Shown here one piece after another: positions 7,901 through 15,610 of a stretch of 64,000 bases of DNA. Both the position numbers and the translations under genes were made by a program. This stretch comes from DASPOF01 sp035626155 (GTDB lineage: Bacteria; Desulfobacterota; Binatia; Binatales; Binataceae), in assembly GCA_035626155.1 (NCBI GenBank), contig DASPOF010000108.1, positions 58,666 through 122,665 on the forward strand, read 5' to 3'. Positions within the stretch are counted from its first letter, which is position 1. Each line of letters begins with the position of its first letter. A model generated the notes under the pieces. The model saw only the letters and a program-made list of their open reading frames with translations, ran no database searches and was not told the origin of the DNA.

Positions 7901-9421
7901 GTGGGTAACAGCGATATCGAGGCCGCGCGCGTCTTCCACGAGATCACGAAGCACTCGTACACGAGCGTGCGGTCGTCGGCGCATTATCTCGACTGGGATA
8001 TCAAACCGCTCCCGTACAAGATTTATCCGGATGCGGCCGCAATCGCGCTGCCGCGCGATTTTGAGCTTTCCGCGATGCCGACGCTGCGCGCGATCGCCGG
8101 CGAGGCCGCCCCCTTCTCGGCGGAATCGATCGGACTCGAGAGTCTGACCCGGCTGCTCTTTTGCGGTGGCGGGCTGACGCACCGCTCGCGCGTCGGCGGC
8201 GAGGATTATCACTTCCGCGCTGCGGCGTCGGCCGGCGCGCTCTACCCGATTGAGATCTATGTCGCGGCGGGCGAGATCGATGGTCTGCAGGCGGGCCTGT
8301 ATCATTTTTCGCCGGCGGACCTGAAACTTCGCGGACTCAGGCGCGGCGATTGGCGGCGCACAATCGCGCGCGCGGCCGCGATGCGCCCGTCGCTCGCGAG
8401 CGCCCGCGCGGTGCTCCTGATGACCGCGATCTACTGGCGAAGCGCGTGGAAGTACCGCGCCCGCGCCTACCGCTACTGCTTCTGGGATGCGGGCACGATT
8501 GCGGCCAACCTGCTCGCAGCCGGCTCGGCGGGCCAGGTTCCCGCCGAGATCGTCACCGCATTCGTGGACTCGGAACTCGAAGCATTGCTCGGAATCGACA
8601 GCCGGCGCGAAGGGCTGGCCTGCCTCGTCGCATTGGGGCGCAGCGAGACCGAGCCCGCCGAGCCGCCCGCGCTTGAGCCGTTCCCCTTCGAGGCGATCGC
8701 GCTCTCATCGCGCGAGGTCACCTATGATGACCTGGTGAAGATTCACGCCGAGTCGCGCCTTAAGAGCCGGGAGGAAGTCGAGGCGGTGACGAGCGCGCGA
8801 ATTGAGACGCGAGCGTTGCCCGCGCCAGGGAGCCAGCTTCGATTCGAAACGATCGACCCCGATCACTCCTCCCCGCTCGGCGCGACGATACTGCGCCGGG
8901 GCTCAACCCGCGTGTTCGCCGAGGCGCCCATCAGCCGCGAGGAGCTTGCGACGATCATGGCGGACTCAAGCGCGCATCCCCGCTCGGATTTCCCGCGTCT
9001 TACCAGCACCTACCTGATCGTCAATGGCGTCGAGGGGATGGAGCCGGGCGCTTACTACTATCGGCGCGAAAACGGATCCTTCGAGTTGCTCAAGCGGGGA
9101 AATTTTCGAGCCGACGCCGGCTACCTGTGTCTCGAACAGCCGCTCGGGATGAAATGCTCGGCGCTGGTCGTGTACGCGGCGAACCTGGATTCCGCCCTCG
9201 GCGCGCTGGGTAATCGCGCCTACCGCGATATGCACCTGGAGGCGGGCATCCTTGCCGGCCGCGCCTACCTGGCCGCCTACTCACTTGGCCGGGGCGCAAC
9301 CGGGCTCACCTTCTATGACGACGATACGACCAAATTTTTCGAACCGCACGCCGCGGGAATGAGCCCGCTCCTGATGGTCGCGCTGGGCGTCCCCCGCTCA
9401 GCCGCCGAAGATCAGACCTGA
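7901..9421 (+). CDS. SagB-type oxidoreductase with two nitroreductase-fold domains
   Basis: A 506-residue FMN-oxidoreductase-like protein. The first domain (about residues 75-250) has the SagB signature in RAAASAGALYPIEIYVAAG and RSAWKYRARAYRYCFWDAG. The second (about 320-500) repeats the fold with STRVFAEAPISREEL, GAYYYRRENGSFELL and YLAAYSLGRGATGLTFYDDD. SagB/ThcOx enzymes oxidise azolines to thiazoles or oxazoles in RiPP pathways, but no YcaO cyclodehydratase or precursor peptide is seen nearby, so its role here is open. The GTG start at 7901 has GGGAG about 10 nt upstream. It lies 106 nt downstream of the selenoprotein gene on the same strand. Confidence 0.85.
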   Translation: MGNSDIEAARVFHEITKHSYTSVRSSAHYLDWDIKPLPYKIYPDAAAIALPRDFELSAMPTLRAIAGEAAPFSAESIGLESLTRLLFCGGGLTHRSRVGGEDYHFRAAASAGALYPIEIYVAAGEIDGLQAGLYHFSPADLKLRGLRRGDWRRTIARAAAMRPSLASARAVLLMTAIYWRSAWKYRARAYRYCFWDAGTIAANLLAAGSAGQVPAEIVTAFVDSELEALLGIDSRREGLACLVALGRSETEPAEPPALEPFPFEAIALSSREVTYDDLVKIHAESRLKSREEVEAVTSARIETRALPAPGSQLRFETIDPDHSSPLGATILRRGSTRVFAEAPISREELATIMADSSAHPRSDFPRLTSTYLIVNGVEGMEPGAYYYRRENGSFELLKRGNFRADAGYLCLEQPLGMKCSALVVYAANLDSALGALGNRAYRDMHLEAGILAGRAYLAAYSLGRGATGLTFYDDDTTKFFEPHAAGMSPLLMVALGVPRSAAEDQT

Positions 9422-9529
9422 TCCCATCTCAACACGGCGCGACCACGCGAGGAGTCCCGCGCGCGGCCGCCGCGGTGGTCATTCATCCGGGGCGCGCTCG
9501 TTTGCCATGGCGATGACCGCGGATGAGGC

Positions 9530-9552
9530 CGATGCTGTTCATGTGAGCATCG
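9530..9552 (+). promoter_or_regulatory. Inverted repeat, candidate enhancer-binding-protein site upstream of P-II
   Basis: CGATGCT-N9-AGCATCG, perfect 7-bp arms. Its centre is about 52 nt upstream of the GG of the sigma-54 element at 9592. The same half-sites, spacing and position recur before the next sigma-54 promoter (10157-10177). The inner TGC-N11-GCA spacing equals that of NtrC sites, although the bases flanking TGC differ from the classical consensus. Confidence 0.5.
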
Positions 9553-9591
9553 CGCACGCCTGATGCGCACGTTCGCCCCGGTTTTCACCGA

Positions 9592-9607
9592 CGGCACCGC
9601 CCTTGCA
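9592..9607 (+). promoter_or_regulatory. Sigma-54 promoter for P-II gene
   Basis: CGGCAC-CGCCC-TTGCA: the -24 GG (9593-9594) and -12 GC (9605-9606) are spaced as required, with one mismatch to TGGCAC. It predicts a transcript start near 9618 and a leader of about 70 nt before the P-II ATG. Confidence 0.75.
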
Positions 9608-9688
9608 AACATGATCAACGGGGCACCGGACGATTCAGCGATTCGGTGATGTGGGGGCAAAGCCACGGGGCGGGTGCGGTGAGAGGGC

Positions 9689-10027
9689 ATGAAGAAGATC
9701 GAAGCGATCATCAAACCCTTCACCCTCGATGCGGTCAGGATTGCGCTCGAAAAAGCCGGCATCAGCGGTCTCACCACGTCCGAAGTGAAAGGTTTGGCCC
9801 GCCAGAAGGGCCGTGCCGAGCCATCTAAAGGCTCGGACTACTCCATCGAGTTCAAGCCCAAGCTGAAGCTCGAGATCATCGTGCGCGATGAGCAGGCCGA
9901 CGCGGTTGTGAGCGCGATTCTCCGCAAGTCCCGCATCGGGGGAGCCGGCGACGGCGACATCTGCGTGATGAGTGTCGAGGACGTCATCCGGATTCGGACC
10001 GACGAGCGCGGCGACGCAGCGATCTGA
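9689..10027 (+). CDS. glnB/glnK: P-II nitrogen regulatory protein
   Basis: A 112-residue P-II protein, the usual length, reading 2-oxoglutarate, ATP/ADP and glutamine status. It opens MKKIEAIIKPFTLDAVRIAL. The T-loop region is RQKGRAEPSKGSDYSIEF with the tyrosine that is uridylylated in enterobacteria (Tyr51 equivalent), and the C-terminus has GGAGDGDICVMSVEDVIRIR with the GDG nucleotide-binding turn. It sits behind a sigma-54 promoter and upstream of an amino-acid permease with the same promoter type. amtB, the usual membrane partner of GlnK, lies 4 kb downstream, so GlnK is slightly favoured over GlnB, but sequence alone does not separate them. Confidence 0.95.
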   Translation: MKKIEAIIKPFTLDAVRIALEKAGISGLTTSEVKGLARQKGRAEPSKGSDYSIEFKPKLKLEIIVRDEQADAVVSAILRKSRIGGAGDGDICVMSVEDVIRIRTDERGDAAI

Positions 10028-10156
10028 CGGCGTCTCTCGCTCTCGCAATCATCTCGCCTTGCTCTGCGACGGTCGCGACACTGCTTGAGTGCCGGGCCGC
10101 TCCCTGCCAGCAACAGCCGTTGCGACCTGCAATATGTGATGCGTTCTGAATGGGCG

Positions 10157-10177
10157 GATGCTCATTTCCTCAGCATT
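10157..10177 (+). promoter_or_regulatory. Second copy of the inverted repeat, upstream of permease
   Basis: GATGCT-N9-AGCAT (spacer 10163-10171), centre about 50 nt before the -24 GG of the promoter at 10216. It matches the element at 9530-9552 in half-sites, spacer length and distance, and is one base pair less perfect. Confidence 0.5.
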
Positions 10178-10215
10178 TATCTGCTCGGTACTGCGAATGA
10201 ACATTGCAATTTGCG

Positions 10216-10230
10216 TGGCACCCTTCTTGC
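10216..10230 (+). promoter_or_regulatory. Sigma-54 promoter for amino-acid permease
   Basis: TGGCAC-CCTTC-TTGC, a full match to the -24/-12 consensus with GG at 10217-10218 and GC at 10229-10230. The permease ATG lies 91 nt further on. It predicts nitrogen-limited or otherwise enhancer-dependent expression. Confidence 0.85.
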
Positions 10231-10321
10231 GCTTGGGCAGATTCGAGTCCGTGGCAGGCCGGCGCCTGCAAAGCGCGGACGCGTGGAATGCCGCCGATGT
10301 GGCGGAGACCAAGGAGGAGAG

Positions 10322-11995
10322 ATGGCTCAATCGAACGAAGCACCCAAGATGAAGGCGACCCTCGGGCTGACGGGCGTCACCGTCAACGCGATGGCGCTGA
10401 TCGCCCCGGGAGCGTTTTTGTGGCTGACTTTCGCGGGGCAGGCCAACGAGGGATTCCCCTCAGGAATCGCGATGTGGTCAGGGATACTGGTGGCCCTACT
10501 GCTCGCGTATGCCACGGCGCTGTCTTATTCGGAGCTCGCGAAGCTGTATCCCGGTTCCGGCAGCTCTTACTTGTTCGCGGAGCAGGCGTTTTTGGGCAAG
10601 ACGCACGCCTACCGCTTCGCGCGCATCGCCAAGTTCGTCATCGGATGGTCCTCGCATCTCTACTACTGGGTCTATCCGGCGGTCATGGTCGCCTCGATGG
10701 GCGTCATGATTGGCTACATCGTAGGAAACGTCGCTCCGGGGTTTATGAACTCGGCGGTCCCCGGCCCGGTTTTCATGGCCCTGATGGCGATACTCTCCGC
10801 GTATTTCGTGTCGTGGATTGCGTTTCGAGGGGTGCAGGGCTCGACGATGGTCAATCTTGCGATCAACGCAATTCAGATCGCGGCCTTGCTGTTCTTCTCG
10901 GCGCTCGCGATCGCCTACCGCGTGTCTCATCCGGCGGGATCCACGGGCCTGGGCCTCGATGCGAACGGGAACATCATCACCTCGACGGTGAGCTACGCGC
11001 TCACGGGCGACAACCCCGCGCATCCGAACGCGCTGTCGGTCATCCTGCCGCACCGCTTCGACTACATGATGTTGCAGGCGACGGTCGCGATTCTGCTGCT
11101 GGTCGGATTCGAGTCGATAACCTCGCTCGGCGAAGAATCGAAGAACCCGACCCGGGACATCCCGCGCGGAGTTCTGCTCTCGCTGACGATCCAGGGACTG
11201 TTCTGCTACATGATCGAGTACTACGCCGCGAACTACATGCTGAGCAGCGCATACAGCCTCGCGGCCGCAAAGGGCTCGGCCGCTCCGCTGGGCGATATGA
11301 TGATGATCGTGGGCAACGCGCTGCTCGGCGGGCACGGTCAGGCGTTCATGCTGATCGAGGCGCTGACGGTCTTTCTCGCACTGATCGGCACCACGCTCAG
11401 TTGCATCAACACCGGCGCGCGCGTGACGTACGCGATGGGTCGAGATGAGGAAGTGGCGGAGCATTTCGGACTGCTCCACGGTCAAAACCTGACGCCGCAT
11501 CGCGCGATCTGGACGCTCGCGACGATCTCGGCGGTGCTGGGCGCATTCGGCGCGCTGTACTACTTCGCCGGCGGCTCCGCCCCCGATGACAAGACTATCG
11601 CGACGCTGCCCCACTCGATCTGGTACGCGATGGGAATGAGTTCCAACGCGGCGCTCTCCGCGCTGCCCAATGGATGGCTGCTGATCACGCTGATATCCAA
11701 CTTCGGCACCTTCATCCTGTACGGGCTCACCAACGTCATCTGCATGGTCGCGTTCTACGAGCATCACGAATTCAGCGGGTTCCGGCACATGGTGGTGCCG
11801 ATTTTCGGGGCGTTCGCCAACTTCGCTTGCATGGCCTTCTACGTAATTGGCCCCCTGGAGGGGATCGGCAGCGTGAAGGAGCCGTTGATGGCGGTAGCGC
11901 TTTCGGTGGTCTGGGGCGTGTACGGGGCGATCTACTTCGTTCGCAACTCGAAGAAGAGGGGCAAGGACACCATCCTGGTCGCCAAGCCGGTGTGA
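10322..11995 (+). CDS. APC-superfamily amino-acid permease
   Basis: A 557-residue membrane transporter with about 12 hydrophobic segments. Residues 8-35 (KATLGLTGVTVNAMALIAPG) are the first helix typical of APC permeases, followed by SYSELAKLYPGSGSSYLFAE with the conserved GSxY turn, and GFESITSLGEESKNPTRDIP, the helix 6 region. ATG 10322 is used because AAGGAGG at 10311-10317 precedes it; the open frame extends to 10085 but that would place the promoter inside the gene. Expression from the sigma-54 promoter suggests uptake of an amino acid or related compound as a nitrogen source. A strong terminator follows. The substrate is unknown. Confidence 0.9.
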   Translation: MAQSNEAPKMKATLGLTGVTVNAMALIAPGAFLWLTFAGQANEGFPSGIAMWSGILVALLLAYATALSYSELAKLYPGSGSSYLFAEQAFLGKTHAYRFARIAKFVIGWSSHLYYWVYPAVMVASMGVMIGYIVGNVAPGFMNSAVPGPVFMALMAILSAYFVSWIAFRGVQGSTMVNLAINAIQIAALLFFSALAIAYRVSHPAGSTGLGLDANGNIITSTVSYALTGDNPAHPNALSVILPHRFDYMMLQATVAILLLVGFESITSLGEESKNPTRDIPRGVLLSLTIQGLFCYMIEYYAANYMLSSAYSLAAAKGSAAPLGDMMMIVGNALLGGHGQAFMLIEALTVFLALIGTTLSCINTGARVTYAMGRDEEVAEHFGLLHGQNLTPHRAIWTLATISAVLGAFGALYYFAGGSAPDDKTIATLPHSIWYAMGMSSNAALSALPNGWLLITLISNFGTFILYGLTNVICMVAFYEHHEFSGFRHMVVPIFGAFANFACMAFYVIGPLEGIGSVKEPLMAVALSVVWGVYGAIYFVRNSKKRGKDTILVAKPV

Positions 11996-12020
11996 CGCTT
12001 TAGGTGTCGCGAGAAATTGT

Positions 12021-12063
12021 GGGGCGGGCCGCCGCAAAGGCGGCTCGCCCCTTCGGTCGTTTT
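12021..12063 (+). terminator. Rho-independent terminator after permease
   Basis: A 13-nt arm GGGGCGGGCCGCC (12021-12033) pairs with GGCGGCTCGCCCC (12039-12051) across a GCAAA loop with one mismatch. A T-rich tail ends in TTTT. It separates the permease from the phosphatase gene and argues against the phosphatase starting at 12004. Confidence 0.85.
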
Positions 12064-12114
12064 AGGAAAGTGCAAGTCTCTGCACGTGAACTGATTCGAG
12101 GATCGCCCGCGCGA

Positions 12115-12948
12115 ATGGACCCAGCTTCCGACGAATCGCCCCTCATATCGACGCAGTTCGAACTAGCGTTGCTCTCCGACGTGGGCACGGACCGCCCCGA
12201 CAACGAGGACTCCTGCGCCCACTTCATCGAGGCTTCCGACAGCGCCGTGTTCGCGGTTGCCGACGGGGTGGGCGGCTACGAGGGGGGCGAGGTTGCAAGC
12301 GCGATGGCGGTGCAGGTCGTGCTCGATGCCTACCGGGAGAGCCCGCCCGCATGGGGACCCGGAAAACGCCTGACGCGCGCGGTCCAGCAGGCCAACATCG
12401 AAATCCACAACAAAGCCATCGCGGTGCCCGAATTGCGGCGGATGGGCACCACGCTCACCGCGGTCGCGGTCGAAAAGGGGATGCTCTCGGCGGCTCACGT
12501 CGGCGATTGCCGGCTGTACCTCGTCCGCCGCAATAAGATCCTTCAGCTCACCAAAGATCACACGATGGTCGGGGAGCGGGTGCGGATGGGAATACTCAGC
12601 GAGGCCAGCGCGCGGACGCATCCCGAACGTTCGGTCCTGACCCGCAGCCTCGGCCGCGAACTCATAGTGCCGGTCGATCGGATCTCGATGCCGCTGGTCA
12701 AGGATGACCGCCTGATTCTGTGTACCGACGGCCTCTACGGCGTGCTCGAAGATCATGATCTCGAGCACCTGACGCGCGAGATCGAGGCGGCCCCCGCCTG
12801 CCGCCAGCTCATCGATGCCGCCAACCAGCGCGGCACCGCGGACAATCTCACGGTCGCCGTGTTCAAGATGCACGCCGAGACCGGCTTCGATCCGACCCCG
12901 ACCGGATGGCGCGCGCGGCTGAGCGGCTTCCTGCGGCGCGGCCGATAG
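12115..12948 (+). CDS. PP2C-family Ser/Thr protein phosphatase
   Basis: A 277-residue metal-dependent phosphatase. PP2C motifs in order: SDVGTDRPDNEDS, VADGVGGYEGGE (metal-binding Asp-Gly), MGTTLTAVAV, AAHVGDCRLYLVR, LTKDHTMVGERV, LCTDGLYGVLED and GTADNLTVAVF. ATG 12115 is preferred because the frame before it runs through a terminator hairpin. It is followed after 121 nt by a Ser/Thr kinase gene on the same strand, the usual antagonistic pair. The kinase gene in turn overlaps amtB, which suggests the phosphatase takes part in reversible phosphorylation linked to nitrogen supply. That link is inference. Confidence 0.92.
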   Translation: MDPASDESPLISTQFELALLSDVGTDRPDNEDSCAHFIEASDSAVFAVADGVGGYEGGEVASAMAVQVVLDAYRESPPAWGPGKRLTRAVQQANIEIHNKAIAVPELRRMGTTLTAVAVEKGMLSAAHVGDCRLYLVRRNKILQLTKDHTMVGERVRMGILSEASARTHPERSVLTRSLGRELIVPVDRISMPLVKDDRLILCTDGLYGVLEDHDLEHLTREIEAAPACRQLIDAANQRGTADNLTVAVFKMHAETGFDPTPTGWRARLSGFLRRGR

Positions 12949-13069
12949 AGCGTGAGGCCAAATCGACTCAGTTTGGCAGCGGCGGTAACAGGATATACTC
13001 AGTTGCTTCGCTCGCGCGCCGGATGTTAGCGTCCGCTCCCGGAGCCCGGCCCCGAAAGCCCAACCCAGC

Positions 13070-14086
13070 ATGCGCGAAGTCAGCGTCGGCGAGACCCTCG
13101 ATCAGTACAAGCTCACCAGCGTGATCGCGCGCAGCGGGATGGCCTCCATCTTCGAGGCCACCGACCTGCTCGACGGCCGCACGGTCGCGATCAAGGTCCC
13201 CTACATGCAGTTCGAAAGCGACGTGGTCTTCTACGGCCGCTTCCAGCGCGAGGAAGAAATCGGCCAGCGCCTTGACCACCCCAACATCATCAAGGTCCTC
13301 ACCCCGAAGCATAAGAGCCGCATGTACATCGCGATGGAGTTCGTCAAGGGGACCTCGCTGCGCGCCATCATGCGCGATGCGCATCCGCTTGCCACCGAGA
13401 AGGCTCTCGACCTGGCCCGGCAAATCTGCGACGCGCTCGTCTATATGCACAAAAACGGCGTGGTCCATCGCGATATCAAGCCCGAGAACATCCTCGTCAC
13501 CGACGAGGGCCTCGTGAAGATAATGGACTTCGGGATCGCGCTCGATGCGTCTGCGCGGCGGCTTACGTGGTCCGGACTGTCCTCGACGATCGGCACGCCC
13601 GATTACATGGCGCCCGAGCAGGTCAGCGGCCGGCGCGGCGACGCGCGCACCGATATCTACTCGCTTGGCGTGATCCTGTACGAGATGCTGACCGCAAATC
13701 TGCCGTACACGGGCACCAACGTGTACAACATGATGCGGGCGAAGACGAGCCAGGATCCGCAGCCACCCAGCGCCTACCAGCCGGACATCGACCCGAAGCT
13801 CGAGGAGATCGTCCTCCACGCGATCGCGCGCGCGCCGCGCGACCGCTATGCGAGCGCGGCCGAGATGCTCGAGGACCTGCGGGACCCGTCCCGGGTCCAG
13901 CCGATGGGCCGCGCACGCGGGCTGCGTCCGCAAAACTTGAGACTGCAGAAGTTGCGCCGCGCGCTCGGGATCGTGCTGTTCTTTGGATCGCTCGCGGCCT
14001 TTTTCGTTTTCCTCATCTGGCTCGCCAACCGCTACCCGGCGGCTCCGAGCCAGCCGCGCCGCTCATATCGCGGGGAGGTGAAATGA
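13070..14086 (+). CDS. Membrane-anchored Ser/Thr protein kinase
   Basis: A 338-residue Hanks-type kinase. Kinase domain about residues 10-270: an atypical glycine loop (ARSGMASIFEA), VAIK lysine, GVVHRDIKPENIL catalytic loop, IMDFGIAL metal site, GTPDYMAPEQ activation-segment end. A linker of about 25 residues leads to one transmembrane helix near 298-322 (GIVLFFGSLAAFFVFLIWL) and a 16-residue tail, so there is no extracellular sensor domain. The stop codon overlaps the start of amtB (ATGA at 14083-14086), so the two are translationally coupled. Likely targets are AmtB, P-II or nitrogen enzymes, but nothing in the sequence identifies them. Confidence 0.93.
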   Translation: MREVSVGETLDQYKLTSVIARSGMASIFEATDLLDGRTVAIKVPYMQFESDVVFYGRFQREEEIGQRLDHPNIIKVLTPKHKSRMYIAMEFVKGTSLRAIMRDAHPLATEKALDLARQICDALVYMHKNGVVHRDIKPENILVTDEGLVKIMDFGIALDASARRLTWSGLSSTIGTPDYMAPEQVSGRRGDARTDIYSLGVILYEMLTANLPYTGTNVYNMMRAKTSQDPQPPSAYQPDIDPKLEEIVLHAIARAPRDRYASAAEMLEDLRDPSRVQPMGRARGLRPQNLRLQKLRRALGIVLFFGSLAAFFVFLIWLANRYPAAPSQPRRSYRGEVK

Positions 14087-15528
14087 TGCGCGCACTACGC
14101 CGTCCGATTCGGCTGATTGCTTCCGCAGCGGCGCTGCTTGCCGCGCTGGTCCTCGCCGCGAACCCCGCGCACGCGCAGCCTGCCCTGGCTGAAGGGCCTC
14201 TGGCTCAGTCGCTCAATATGGCCTGGGTGCTGGTCGCAGGGTTCCTCGTGATGTTCATGCAGGCCGGGTTCGCAATGCTCGAGACCGGGTTCACGCGCGC
14301 CAAGAACGCGGTCAATACGATGGCGATGAACCTGGTCATTTACCCGATCGGGGTGATTGGCTTCTGGCTGACCGGCTACGGGTTCATGATGGGCGGCGTC
14401 GCACGATGGCCATCGCTCGGCGCGGCCCAAATCGGCCATCACGAACTTGCCGTCGCGATTGGCGCCCATACGTTCGGGCTGATCGGTCTCAGCAAGTTCG
14501 CGCTGGTGAGCGTCGCTCACGATCCGGCGAGTCTCGCGATGTTCCTTTTCGCAGTGGTCTTCATGGATACCGCCGCGACGGTGCCGACCGGCGCGATGGC
14601 GGAGCGGTGGAAGTTCTCGGCTTTCTTCATCTACGGGCTTTTCATGTCGATGTTCCTCTATCCGCTCTACGGCAACTGGGTGTGGGGCGGAGGATGGCTC
14701 TCGCAACTGGGCGCGAACCTCGGACTCGGTCACGGTCACGTGGATTTTGCCGGATCGTCGGTCGTGCACATGACCGGCGGCGTCGCGGCGCTCGCGGGAG
14801 CGTGGATGCTCGGTCCCCGCATCGGCAAGTTCCGGCGCGACGGCGCGATCGGCGCGCTGCCGGGGCACAACCTGCCGATGGCGGTGATTGGAACGTTGAT
14901 CCTCGCCTTCGGATGGTTCGGGTTCAACGCCGGCTCGTCGCTTGCCGCCTCCGACCCGCGAATCGGCGTGATCGCGGCGAATACGATGTTGGCTTCGTCC
15001 GCCGGCGCCGTGACGGCGCTGTGTTACCTGTGGCAGCGCTTCGGCCGGCCCGACATCGCGATGGCCTGCAATGGACTGCTCGGCGGACTCGTCGCCATTA
15101 CCGCTCCGTGCGCGTTCGTGACGCCGGTCGCCGCGGTGCTCATCGGCACAGTAGCGGGTCTGCTCGTAGTGTGGTCAGTGCTCGCGCTGGAGCGGCGCCT
15201 GCGCATCGACGATCCCGTCGGCGCAATACCGGTCCACGGGGTTTGCGGGCTTTGGGGCGCGCTCGCGCTGGGAATTTTCGCCGACGGATCGTACGGCGAG
15301 GGATGGAACGGCGTTGCCGGTCCGGTGCGCGGCCTGCTCTATGGCGATGCGGGCCAGTTCGCGGCGCAGCTCATCGGGGTCACGATGAACTTCGTCGTCG
15401 TGTTCGGCCTCGCGCTGCTGTTCTTCTGGATTGTCGAGCGCATCATGGGCAACCGCGTGCTGGTGGAGGTCGAATTCACCGGTCTCGATTCGCTCGAAAT
15501 GGGCACCGACGCCTACCCGAACGTGTGA
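14083..15528 (+). CDS. amtB: Ammonium transporter AmtB
   Basis: A 481-residue Amt/Rh protein. It has a cleavable signal peptide ending near ANPAHAQ, then 11 hydrophobic segments. Landmarks: FMQAGFAMLETGFTRAKN, WGGGWLSQLG, DFAGSSVVHMTGGVAALAGA with the first pore His, GWFGFNAGS, and IPVHGVCGLWGALALGIF with the second pore His. The C-terminus keeps GLDSLEMGTDAY, the cytoplasmic segment that meets GlnK in AmtB. ATGs at 14083 and 14086 are both possible; the GGGGAGG upstream spaces better for 14086. Coupling to a kinase gene instead of glnK is unusual. Confidence 0.95.
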   Translation: MMRALRRPIRLIASAAALLAALVLAANPAHAQPALAEGPLAQSLNMAWVLVAGFLVMFMQAGFAMLETGFTRAKNAVNTMAMNLVIYPIGVIGFWLTGYGFMMGGVARWPSLGAAQIGHHELAVAIGAHTFGLIGLSKFALVSVAHDPASLAMFLFAVVFMDTAATVPTGAMAERWKFSAFFIYGLFMSMFLYPLYGNWVWGGGWLSQLGANLGLGHGHVDFAGSSVVHMTGGVAALAGAWMLGPRIGKFRRDGAIGALPGHNLPMAVIGTLILAFGWFGFNAGSSLAASDPRIGVIAANTMLASSAGAVTALCYLWQRFGRPDIAMACNGLLGGLVAITAPCAFVTPVAAVLIGTVAGLLVVWSVLALERRLRIDDPVGAIPVHGVCGLWGALALGIFADGSYGEGWNGVAGPVRGLLYGDAGQFAAQLIGVTMNFVVVFGLALLFFWIVERIMGNRVLVEVEFTGLDSLEMGTDAYPNV

Positions 15529-15610
15529 CGAGCCCGAGGAGCGCGCCGTCGCATTGGCTCCTCTCCGGGACTAGGCGAGGGATTGGAGAGACGGACTTCG
15601 CCGCGGATAC

